Of a stretch of DNA of 7,481 bases, positions 1 through 6,398 are shown piece by piece (position 1 is the first letter of the stretch; each line of letters starts with the position of its first letter). Source of the stretch: an uncultured Clostridia bacterium (GTDB lineage: Bacteria; Bacillota_A; Clostridia; Christensenellales; Aristaeellaceae); the NCBI GenBank assembly GCA_947166205.1, contig CAMVDI010000085.1, positions 1 through 7,481 of the forward strand. Reading direction: 5' to 3'. The notes below the pieces were generated by a model. It had not been told where the DNA came from. It ran no database searches and saw nothing but the letters and a program-made list of their open reading frames with translations. The translations under genes were made by a program, and so were the position numbers.

Positions 1-1749
1 GGCGTTCAGCCAGGGCATGCTGTTATAGGTGGAGTAGGCGTCCGCGTACAGCCGGTAATACTGCCCGACGACCCAGGGCGTCCGGCTGTAGTTCTGGACC
101 AGAACCGGCTGGCTCTTGCCGTCCTCGCTGGTGTTGATCACCGCCATCTCCGGCTTGTCGGAAACCTTGTACTGAACCACTCCCGTAACCACGTAAACCT
201 GCCCGTAGCTGGACCGGTAGGCCATATTGCTCAGCAGCTCGCTGTATCCCTCCGCGCTCAGGGGCCAGGCCTTCACCGTATACTCGCTGGCGGGAGGCAC
301 ATAATACACCACGTGCTGAACCTCGGAAGGCTTCCGCCCGGGATAGGAGGCGACGATGGAAATGGTGTTGTTGCCGATGTGGTCGAACACCGCGTTGAAG
401 GTGAATTTCCCGGTGGTGTCCAGATTGGTGATGTCCAGGTCCGAATAGGGGGAAGTGACTTCGATGTACGCGCCGGGCATGGTGGTGGCGCTGACCTTCA
501 TCACCTTCTGATAGGTGGTTCCGTAGGTGCCGACGGCCAGGTCCAGGGGGATCTCCTGGGGCGCCCGGTAAAGGGTGACCCGGATGACGTTGTCCCGGCA
601 GTACTGGCTGCGGACCTTGATCTCAAATATATTGTCCCCGATGGGCTGCACCGTGGCGTTGTAGCTCATGACCCCGGTTTCGGAAGAGACCGTGTCCGAG
701 CAGTCCACGCCGTTCACCGTGACCTGGGATCCGGGGCGGACGGTGATCTGAATGGTGCTCATGGTGGTGGCCACCTCCGTGCGCAGGGAGTCCGGCGAGT
801 CCAGCGTAATCGGGCTCAGCGGGATCAGCACAGTATAGGTGATGGGTTCCAGCGGGGTCTGCTTTCCCGCGGAAGTCTTGAGGAAGGGGGTCAGGGTCAC
901 GTCCATGGTCTCGTCCAGGCTGCCCTCATAGTTGTCGTACCAGATATGATCCGCCACCTGCACCGTGGCAAAGCCGTCCGAAACCATGTAGCTGGCGTGC
1001 AGCTCCCGGATATAGATCTGGTTCCCGTCCTCCCCGGGGATCCGGATCGTATGGGCCGCCAGATCGTCCATCATGGTGGCCGTCACCGAGGCGGTGGCGC
1101 TGTACTTCGGCGGAAGCCTCCGCTGGGCGAAGTAATGCCAGGCGAAAAAGCCGCCCGCTCCCAGCGCCGCGGCCAGCAGCAGCGACAGCAGAACGATGCC
1201 CAGTTTCTTTCTTCTTCTGGCCCGGGAGGGAAGCCTGCTGCCCAGCCCCGGAGGCAGGGAATAGGGGCGGTGTCCGCTCCCTCCGTCGTCCACGGGATCG
1301 TAGGTGCGGGGCTCGATGAATCCGCCCGCCTCGTCCATGTAGCGGACCCGGTGCCGGATCTCGGCCTCCCGTTCGGCGGCTATTCCCTCCGGGGAAACCC
1401 GGCGCAGCCGGATGGTCTGCTGTTTTCCGTCCTGGTTCGGTTCCGTCTCCACCACCAGTCCTCTTCCGGTTCCGGGAGCGTTCTCCAGCATCTTCTGCTT
1501 CCGGCTCTCGCCTTCCCGCTTCCGGATTTTCAGCTCCTGCATTTCCCGGGCCAGCGTGTCCCGGGCGTCCGGGGTCCTGTCCTCTCCGCCGAATTCATCG
1601 ATCCGGATGTAGGCGGTGCCCTGTCCCTCATCCCGCAGGCTGTCCTTCCATTCCAGCCGGGAAGCGCCGTCAATATTCAGTTTTGCGCCGCAGTTCGTGC
1701 AATGGGGCATGGAAGCCCGGTTCCACTGACCGCACTCGGGACATTTCAT
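1..1749 (-). CDS. Zinc-ribbon, single-pass membrane protein with beta-rich Ig-like/OB-like exterior (C-terminus beyond window)
   Basis: An uninterrupted 583-codon frame runs off the left edge, so the C-terminus is missing. The start is fixed by a CPEC motif at residues 3-6, which with CTNC at 17-20 forms a four-cysteine zinc ribbon. Residues 60-90 are charged and helix-prone. An Arg/Lys cluster (176-182) precedes one membrane helix at about 183-208, so the zinc ribbon should be cytoplasmic and residues 210 onward outside. The exterior is rich in Thr, Val and Tyr and looks like consecutive beta-sandwich domains. One spans roughly 325-395, with Cys350 and Cys384 as a possible disulfide; another spans about 400-485. 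The end (about 490-583) resembles an OB-fold by alternating hydrophobic pattern. The layout recalls TcaA/YvbJ-type envelope proteins, but I see no clear family signature and infer no enzyme activity. The ribosome site is weak: GGAG 11 nt upstream. No promoter is evident in the preceding 149 nt, so read-through from the LCP gene is likely. Confidence 0.88.
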   Translation of the reverse strand, partial: MKCPECGQWNRASMPHCTNCGAKLNIDGASRLEWKDSLRDEGQGTAYIRIDEFGGEDRTPDARDTLAREMQELKIRKREGESRKQKMLENAPGTGRGLVVETEPNQDGKQQTIRLRRVSPEGIAAEREAEIRHRVRYMDEAGGFIEPRTYDPVDDGGSGHRPYSLPPGLGSRLPSRARRRKKLGIVLLSLLLAAALGAGGFFAWHYFAQRRLPPKYSATASVTATMMDDLAAHTIRIPGEDGNQIYIRELHASYMVSDGFATVQVADHIWYDNYEGSLDETMDVTLTPFLKTSAGKQTPLEPITYTVLIPLSPITLDSPDSLRTEVATTMSTIQITVRPGSQVTVNGVDCSDTVSSETGVMSYNATVQPIGDNIFEIKVRSQYCRDNVIRVTLYRAPQEIPLDLAVGTYGTTYQKVMKVSATTMPGAYIEVTSPYSDLDITNLDTTGKFTFNAVFDHIGNNTISIVASYPGRKPSEVQHVVYYVPPASEYTVKAWPLSAEGYSELLSNMAYRSSYGQVYVVTGVVQYKVSDKPEMAVINTSEDGKSQPVLVQNYSRTPWVVGQYYRLYADAYSTYNSMPWLNA

Positions 1750-1780
1750 CCTTTCACTTGCTCCGTTACGTATTCTTTCC

Positions 1781-1798
1781 CAGACGTTTCCCCGTCTG
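1781..1798. other. Short inverted repeat, 6-bp stem with 6-nt loop
   Basis: CAGACG (1781-1786) and CGTCTG (1793-1798) are perfect inverted repeats around TTTCCC. The element overlaps the 12-nt stretch that separates copy 2 from copy 1 and lies about 30 nt before the zinc-ribbon gene start. There is no T-run on the transcribed strand, so it is not a standard intrinsic terminator. A six-base stem alone is weak evidence of function. Confidence 0.45.
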
Positions 1799-1815
1799 TC
1801 TCTCAGTCTTCGTCA

Positions 1816-1850
1816 ATGGCCGGAAAGCTGCCGGCCGGGAAGCCGGCCAT
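1816..1850 (-). other. Intercistronic hairpin, perfect 8-bp stem
   Basis: ATGGCCGG (1816-1823) and CCGGCCAT (1843-1850) form a perfect 8-bp stem with a 19-nt loop in the LCP to zinc-ribbon gap. A competing inner stem GCCGGC (1830-1835/1842-1847) is also possible. The corresponding bases of copy 1 do not pair. No U-tract follows on the mRNA, so rho-independent termination is not supported. Transcript stabilisation, processing or attenuation would be possible roles, none of them shown. Confidence 0.55.
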
Positions 1851-1876
1851 GGCCGCCCGGCGGATCCGCTCCCCGG

Positions 1877-1957
1877 CGTATTCCTTCCCGGACGTCTCTC
1901 AGTCTTCGTCAATCACCAGAAAGCTGTTGGCCAGGAAGTCCGCCATGGCCGCCCGGC
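1877..1957 (-). repeat. Copy 1 of the tail repeat (functional LCP 3' end)
   Basis: This is the partner of the repeat at 1769-1861. Bases 1899-1957 are the LCP C-terminal codons and stop; 1877-1898 are untranslated sequence matching the region after the second TGA. The 15 bases between the copies (1862-1876) show little further similarity, so they mark either the junction or a more decayed part of the unit. Confidence 0.85.
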
Positions 1958-2918
1958 AGGCCGGCCAGTCCAGCTCCTGAACGGCCATTCCGGCAAACTC
2001 CAGGCTCTTCGCCGCCCCGTCCGGAGGAATGCGCAGCTCCTCGATGGTGCAGTCCCGCAGGGAAAAGGCAAACCGGGCGGCTTCCGTCAGCTTCTCCAGG
2101 TTGATATTCGTCAGGGTGTTGTGGTCCATGATCTCGTTCACCAGGGCTTCCGCGTCTTCCCAGGTGATCTCCCGGCATTTGTCCGCCAGCGTGCTCATCA
2201 CCGTTCTCACCCGCTGGGTGCGCATGAAATCCCCGCCCCCGCCGGCCTTCCGGATCCGCATGAAAATGACGGCGCTGTGGCCGCTGAAGTGATAGAGGCC
2301 CGGCCGGTGGGTCACCCCGGAGCGCAGATCCGATCCGTTCTCCAGGCTGCGCACCGAGCCCTCCGGCACAGCGTACTGCCGCAGATACCGGATCTCCTCC
2401 TGGTTCAGTTCGATGTCCACACCTCCCAGGAAGTCAACGATATCGGCGATCTGGGTGAAATTGAACAGCAGATAATCCTCGACCCGGACGCCGATATGCT
2501 CGCTGATCACCCTGCAGAGTGTCTCCGGGCCGTAGTCGTTGTAGACATAGTTGATCCGGCCGAACCGCTCCTGCTCCTCCGTGCTGTCCGGCTTCCGGAT
2601 GATGGCGTCCCGGATGAAGGAGGTCAGCATGACCCGGTGCGCCAGGGTATCCAGCGTCACCAGCACGATCCCGTCCGTGTTTCCGTAGATGTCCCTCCGC
2701 TCCCCGTTGCTCTGTACGGGTTTCGGCGCCCCTTCCGGCCGGGGGGCCTTGTCCCACTGGTCGATGCACAGCAGCAGGTAGTGATGCTGCCCGTCCATGG
2801 GGGCGGGCAGCTCGTCATAGGGAATGGTCTCAATGTGATCCGGCAGCCTGCCTGCCAGCGCCGTGCTTCCGCCCGCCATAAGGCAGAAGGCGATCAGCGC
2901 GCAGAGGATCCTTTTCAT
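1899..2918 (-). CDS. Secreted LytR-CpsA-Psr (LCP) family protein
   Basis: LCP enzymes transfer lipid-linked glycans such as teichoic acids or capsule to peptidoglycan on the outer face of the membrane. The 339-residue product has the family blocks in order: LLLCID (48-53); NTDGIVLVTLD (80-90) with the acidic residue equivalent to the SDT block; TSFIRD (99-104), matching the IPRD block; INYVYNDYG (122-130); FTQIADIVDFLGGVDIEL (154-171); and FSGHSAVIFMRIR (211-223) followed by GDFMRTQR (229-236). Arg103, Asp104, Arg221, Arg223 and Arg233 are candidate pyrophosphate or metal ligands. It is divergent: the usual Arg before SDT and Pro before RD are absent. Residues 1-22 form a signal peptide ending in ALA, with no cytoplasmic N-terminal stretch. 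The start overlaps the cyclase stop (ATGA), with AAAGGAAG nine nt upstream, so translational coupling is expected. The glycan substrate cannot be told from sequence. Confidence 0.92.
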   Translation of the reverse strand: MKRILCALIAFCLMAGGSTALAGRLPDHIETIPYDELPAPMDGQHHYLLLCIDQWDKAPRPEGAPKPVQSNGERRDIYGNTDGIVLVTLDTLAHRVMLTSFIRDAIIRKPDSTEEQERFGRINYVYNDYGPETLCRVISEHIGVRVEDYLLFNFTQIADIVDFLGGVDIELNQEEIRYLRQYAVPEGSVRSLENGSDLRSGVTHRPGLYHFSGHSAVIFMRIRKAGGGGDFMRTQRVRTVMSTLADKCREITWEDAEALVNEIMDHNTLTNINLEKLTEAARFAFSLRDCTIEELRIPPDGAAKSLEFAGMAVQELDWPACRAAMADFLANSFLVIDED

Positions 2919-4819
2919 CTGTCCTTACTTCCTTTGTCCGTATTCCGGGCCAGTTCCTTTCTCCGGGCCTTTTCCTCATACATGGCCCGGTCCGCCCGGG
3001 TGAGGAACTGGTCGATGGTGTCTCCGTCCCGGGGCACGTCGGCAAACATGCCGATGCTGGCGTCAGTATTCACGATCCAGGGATCGGTCACGTTCTGTTC
3101 CCGGACCAGATTCCGGGCCAGGTTCAGAAGCTTCCCGGCGTCTTCCGGGCTGTCGGCCGTCCCGTAGGCCAGGAATTCATCCCCGCTGATATGAACGGGA
3201 ATCATGCCCAGGGCTTCCAGCTTCCGCAGGGCGTTTCCGATCCGGATAATGGCCTGGTCGCCCGCCTGATGGCCGTATCGGTCGTTGATCATCTTCATGG
3301 AGTCCATGTCGGCGCTGAGCACCACGAAGACCCGCGCCTCCCGCATCGCCCGCTCCAGCACCCGGGGGGATTTCTCCATGAACCCGCGGCGGTTCTGCAT
3401 CCCGGTCATGATATCCGTGACCGACATGTCCTCCACCTTCCGGGCGTAGCGCCGCAGGCTGCTCTGCATGTAAAGGCTCATCAGGGCGCCGTTGAGCAGC
3501 ATCAGGATGGAGTAAATGGCCGGCCCGTCCGCCGCGCCCATCTCCATGGCCAGGTATCCGAAATTCCGCTCCCGGAAATACAGCGGGCAGAAAACCAGTT
3601 CCAGCGGCCTGTCTCTCTTCTCTTCCATGACGGGAACCAGCAGTTCCGTCCGGATCGGCATCAGCGGGAAAAGCCGCTCCTCCTTCCGTCCGTAAAGCAG
3701 CTGCATTTCCTCCGGATAGGCAAAGTCCGCCTTCTTCGCCCTGTCGGTAACGGTCAGCTCGGGATCCACGCAGAGGTAGAGCTCCCGGATGCCGAGGGCG
3801 TTCACAAGCTGGTCCAGTTTCCGGTGGGCGTCCTCCAGATCCGAGGACCCTACCAGCATCCCGTAGAAGGAGCTGATCTGAAGCAGGATGTTCTCCGTCT
3901 TCCGGCGGTTGTTCCGCATCAGCCGCCGGGAGGGGGACGCGGCCTGTTCCCGGGGAAATCCGCAGCCGCAGCTGTCCTTGCGGATCAGCACGGTCGGCAG
4001 GGTCACGGTTTTTTCCTCCGGCGCTTCTCCGTCGATCCAGCCGCACAGCAGGGCGACGGCCCTGCGGGCCGCCTCGTCGATGGGCCGCCGGATGGTGGTC
4101 AGCCCCCGGGAGATGGACTCCCGCAGGGCGTCAAAGCCGGTGACCAGCACATCCTCCGGCACCCGGTACCCGCTTTCCCCCAGCGTTTCCGTCACGCCGA
4201 AGGCCATATCGTCGTTTCCGCAGAGGATCGCGTCCGGAAGGGGCTCTCCCCTCTCCAGCAGTTTCCGCGCCGTCAGGACGCCGCTGTGATGCACCCATTC
4301 GCCTTCAAAAATATCCTCTTCCCGCAGCTCCGCCCCGCAGGCTTCCGCGGCTTCCCGGCAGGCCCGCAGCCGGTTCAGGGCCACTTCCTGGTTCTGGGGC
4401 CCGCTCAGATAGGCGAGCCGTCTGACCCCGTGCCGGGTGATCAGGTGTTCCGTCAGCTCCCGGACGGAAACCGCGTCGTCAAACCCGATGGTCACCGCGC
4501 TGTCGTCCTTCACGTCGATGGAGATGTGCGGCGTGCCGCCGGCTTCCCGCAGAATGTCCTCCACCTTCCGCAGCGTATCCTCCGCGAAGGTGGCCCGGAG
4601 GGAAATAATGCCGTCAAAGCGCCGGATTCTGGCCAGATCAAAGACGCTGCTCTCCCCGGCGGTGCTGGCGGAGGTGTCCACATTCATGTAGCCCTGGCAG
4701 TTGAATACACAGATGTCCGCGTCGTGCTCCCTCGCAGCGGCAAAAGCGGCTTTCGCGAAATCGGCCTGATATTCCCGCTCAACGCTGGCCATCAGAATCG
4801 CGATCTGTTTTCTGCTCAT
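2915..4819 (-). CDS. Soluble LacI-like sensor, GAF-like linker and GGDEF diguanylate cyclase
   Basis: This 634-residue protein should convert two GTP to c-di-GMP under control of a bound small molecule. Residues 5-280 are a LacI/periplasmic-binding-protein-type ligand domain (FDGIISL at 68-74, ILCGNDDMAFGV at 198-209, VTGFDAL at 226-232), ending in the SCGC motif (283-286) common in such fusions. There is no DNA-binding helix-turn-helix in front, no signal peptide and no clear membrane helix, so it should sense a cytoplasmic ligand. Residues 296-455 hold a helical linker and a GAF-like region. The GGDEF domain spans about 461-620. It has DIMTGMQNRRGF (469-480), Asp504, IND (511-513), GH (516-517), GD (520-521) and the signature SGDEF (545-549). 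Ser in the first position is a tolerated variant. The inhibitory RxxD site expected five residues before the signature is absent (ALGM at 536-539). A tandem GGAGGGGAGG ribosome site lies six nt upstream of the start. Confidence 0.93.
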   Translation of the reverse strand: MSRKQIAILMASVEREYQADFAKAAFAAAREHDADICVFNCQGYMNVDTSASTAGESSVFDLARIRRFDGIISLRATFAEDTLRKVEDILREAGGTPHISIDVKDDSAVTIGFDDAVSVRELTEHLITRHGVRRLAYLSGPQNQEVALNRLRACREAAEACGAELREEDIFEGEWVHHSGVLTARKLLERGEPLPDAILCGNDDMAFGVTETLGESGYRVPEDVLVTGFDALRESISRGLTTIRRPIDEAARRAVALLCGWIDGEAPEEKTVTLPTVLIRKDSCGCGFPREQAASPSRRLMRNNRRKTENILLQISSFYGMLVGSSDLEDAHRKLDQLVNALGIRELYLCVDPELTVTDRAKKADFAYPEEMQLLYGRKEERLFPLMPIRTELLVPVMEEKRDRPLELVFCPLYFRERNFGYLAMEMGAADGPAIYSILMLLNGALMSLYMQSSLRRYARKVEDMSVTDIMTGMQNRRGFMEKSPRVLERAMREARVFVVLSADMDSMKMINDRYGHQAGDQAIIRIGNALRKLEALGMIPVHISGDEFLAYGTADSPEDAGKLLNLARNLVREQNVTDPWIVNTDASIGMFADVPRDGDTIDQFLTRADRAMYEEKARRKELARNTDKGSKDR

Positions 4820-4825
4820 TTGAAT

Positions 4826-4835
4826 CCTCCCCTCC
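4826..4835 (-). promoter_or_regulatory. Doubled Shine-Dalgarno site of the cyclase gene
   Basis: Two consecutive GGAGG boxes read on the minus strand, the nearer one six nt before the ATG at 4819. This fixes the start codon and predicts strong translation initiation. Confidence 0.8.
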
Positions 4836-4844
4836 GGATGAAAT

Positions 4845-4889
4845 CCCGCTTGATCGGGTCAGAGACAGGATCTGTCTGCGCTGCGCAGC
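4845..4889 (-). promoter_or_regulatory. Leader of the cyclase gene with three small inverted repeats
   Basis: Between the predicted transcription start and the ribosome site lie a 10-bp perfect palindrome GCTGCGCAGC (4880-4889), GACAG-GAT-CTGTC (4864-4876), and CCCG-CTTGAT-CGGG (4845-4858). The palindrome sits at about +5 to +14, a position where a repressor could block transcription. The other two could fold in the leader RNA. Each is short and none matches an operator or riboswitch that I recognise. Confidence 0.35.
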
Positions 4890-4899
4890 AGTCCGCTTT

Positions 4900-4929
4900 A
4901 TCATACCATATTGCGTTTGGTGAATTCAA
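4900..4929 (-). promoter_or_regulatory. Sigma-A-type promoter driving the cyclase-LCP genes
   Basis: On the minus strand TTGAAT (4924-4929) and TATGAT (4900-4905) are separated by 18 nt, with TG one base before the -10 box (extended -10). The -35 box overlaps the TGA stop of the flippase gene. The start would fall near 4893, giving a leader of about 74 nt. The AT-rich patch stands out in an otherwise GC-rich window. It allows the cyclase and LCP genes to be expressed independently of the flippase. Confidence 0.68.
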
Positions 4930-6374
4930 TCTTTTTTGCCCGGAAGGATGCCTTTGGGGAGCCGGAAGCCGGAGATCCTCCAGTAGATGAGGGTCAGCGC
5001 GGCGTACACCAGGATGCCGGCGGCCACCTGAATGCCCAGCCCGGTCCATCCCCCCAGGGGAATCAGCCGGCCGATCCCCCGGACCGCCGCCGCCATGGCC
5101 GTGCCGATGGCCCCGTAGACCGCCGTGTATTTCAGAAAGCGGCCGTAGGGCAGTTCCCCCCGCAGCAGCAGGTACTGCACGACGGGCACAGTCATTTCCG
5201 CCAGCAGCGTCCCGATCACGGCGCCCATGGCCTTCATCCCGGGGATCAGCAGCGCGTTGGCCGCCAGGTTGACCGCCGCCCCGGCGCAGACGCTCCGGAC
5301 AAAGACGCTGTCCTTCCCCTTGGGCAGCACCCACTGGGTGCGGATCACGTTGGCGAAGCCGATCATGATCAGCGTCATGGCCAGGGGCGCCATGAGCCTG
5401 CCCGCCTCCTGAAAGTCCTCCCCGAAGAAAAGCGGGGCGAAACGGTCCGCCACGGCGGCCGTCCCGAAAGCCATGGCGCTGACCATGCAGAGAATCAGGT
5501 TCATGCTCCGGTCGATATGCCGCCGGATCTCCCCGGTCATGCCCAGCTGCTGCATATGGCTGATCTTCGGCATCATCACCGTTCCGACCGCGCTGATGAA
5601 TCCGCTCAGGCAGTAGACGATCCGCTCCGCGTTCTCATACTGCCCGTTCTGCTCCAGTCCCGCGATCCAGCTGACCATCACCTTGTCCATGGTTCTGTAT
5701 ACGCTGACGGCGATGACGGAGATGAAGAGCAGCGCGCAGGGTTTCAGATGGCGGAGGCTTTCCCGGACCGGAAGCCGGACCAGCCGGACCCGGCCCCGGA
5801 GCCCCGCCATGCACAGCAGGTTTCCCGCGAAGGTGCTCAGGCTCCAGACCAGGGCATAGATCCACAGATCCTCCGGCCCCTTGACGAAAACGAAGACGCA
5901 GACCGCCGCCGCGCATTTGACGAAGGTGTTCCGCAGCACGATGGACCGGAACCTTCCCAGCCCCATCAGGCACCAGTCCAGGCTCACCAGGCAGGAGACG
6001 CTCATCAGCGTCAGGTGCAGGGCCACTTCCCGCTCCTCCTCCGCGAAAAGGAAGACGTATCCGAACCAGGCGGCCAGCGTCAGCCCGGCCACCATCAGCT
6101 GCATCTGCCAGATGGAGGAGAAGGTGCGGTTCAGCTCCTCCGGATCGTCCCGGACCCGGGCGACGGCCCGGACCCCGTAGTCGTTCAGGCCCAGCATGGC
6201 GATCAGGCAGAAGATATAGCTGATATTCCAGGCACGCGAATAAAGCCCCACGCCTTCCGGGCCCACGGCCCGGGAGAGGTATGGGGCGGTAATCAGCGGC
6301 AGCAGCACGGAAAACACGCGGTACGCGATGTTGTACATGGCGTTCTTTCCGCTGCTGGTACTGTCCGCGGCCAT
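4926..6374 (-). CDS. Wzx-type polysaccharide flippase (MOP superfamily)
   Basis: The 482-residue membrane protein should move undecaprenyl-linked oligosaccharide units across the cytoplasmic membrane for cell-surface polysaccharide assembly. The N-terminus (NAMYNIAYRV at 11-20, LLPLITAPYLSR at 24-35, GPEGVGLYS at 38-46) is typical of the RfbX/Wzx family. Further family traits are LGLNDYGVRAVA (61-72), SLDWCLMGLGRFRSIVLRN (131-149) and MDKVMVSW (229-236) followed by GQYENAERI (244-252). Hydrophobic segments are spread over the whole length, consistent with 12 to 14 helices, and the length is normal. AAGGAGGA lies six nt before the ATG. It begins 24 nt after mgtE with no promoter or terminator between, so the two are probably co-transcribed. 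No glycosyltransferases are in view, so its glycan is unknown. Confidence 0.92.
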   Translation of the reverse strand: MAADSTSSGKNAMYNIAYRVFSVLLPLITAPYLSRAVGPEGVGLYSRAWNISYIFCLIAMLGLNDYGVRAVARVRDDPEELNRTFSSIWQMQLMVAGLTLAAWFGYVFLFAEEEREVALHLTLMSVSCLVSLDWCLMGLGRFRSIVLRNTFVKCAAAVCVFVFVKGPEDLWIYALVWSLSTFAGNLLCMAGLRGRVRLVRLPVRESLRHLKPCALLFISVIAVSVYRTMDKVMVSWIAGLEQNGQYENAERIVYCLSGFISAVGTVMMPKISHMQQLGMTGEIRRHIDRSMNLILCMVSAMAFGTAAVADRFAPLFFGEDFQEAGRLMAPLAMTLIMIGFANVIRTQWVLPKGKDSVFVRSVCAGAAVNLAANALLIPGMKAMGAVIGTLLAEMTVPVVQYLLLRGELPYGRFLKYTAVYGAIGTAMAAAVRGIGRLIPLGGWTGLGIQVAAGILVYAALTLIYWRISGFRLPKGILPGKKD

Positions 6375-6380
6375 CCGGCA

Positions 6381-6388
6381 TCCTCCTT
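6381..6388 (-). promoter_or_regulatory. Shine-Dalgarno site of the flippase gene
   Basis: AAGGAGGA on the minus strand, six nt before the ATG at 6374. It supports this start. An ATG formed by the last bases of the motif is out of frame. Confidence 0.8.
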
Positions 6389-6398
6389 GCTGAAAGAA

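Larger units (their letters stand above)
1769..1861 (-). repeat. Degenerate tandem copy (copy 2) of the LCP gene 3' end
   Basis: This stretch repeats the last 18 codons, the TGA stop and the following bases of the LCP gene. Over 59 aligned bases (1803-1861 against 1899-1957) I count 51 identities. The stop triplets are exactly 96 nt apart, so copy 2 stays in the LCP frame. It encodes RAAMAGFPAGSFPAIDED where the gene has RAAMADFLANSFLVIDED. Five residues differ, including two Leu to Pro changes, which suggests no selection on a protein. Beyond the stop, similarity continues through 1769-1802, interrupted by a 12-nt insertion that copy 1 lacks. The likely origin is tandem duplication of the gene end, followed by drift. 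Confidence 0.85.

Noticed and set aside
1750..1815. Promoter for the zinc-ribbon gene
   Set aside because: A TTGACG is present within the duplicated tail (minus strand), but no acceptable -10 box lies 16-18 nt downstream.
1816..1850. Intrinsic terminator after the LCP gene
   Set aside because: The stem is strong, but no U-run follows on the transcribed strand and the next gene has no evident promoter of its own.
313..1980. Long plus-strand open frame of 555 codons
   Set aside because: It lies antisense to the zinc-ribbon gene and LCP tail. Its product is low-complexity Gly/Arg/Pro/His-rich sequence with no domain, whereas the minus-strand frame has a zinc ribbon and a membrane helix.
1899..2918. 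LCP protein as a lipoprotein
   Set aside because: Cys12 is preceded by Phe and does not fit a lipobox; the signal peptide instead ends in ALA.
1683..3167. Plus-strand open frame of 494 codons
   Set aside because: It is antisense to the LCP gene and the cyclase end, with Arg/Pro/Gln/His-rich composition typical of GC-rich shadow frames.
2915..4819. LacI-family transcriptional regulator
   Set aside because: The LacI-like ligand domain begins within the first residues, leaving no room for the DNA-binding helix-turn-helix, and the C-terminus is a GGDEF enzyme domain.
3191..4990. Plus-strand open frame of 599 codons
   Set aside because: It covers the cyclase gene in antisense, has no recognisable motif, and the opposite strand carries an unambiguous GGDEF domain.
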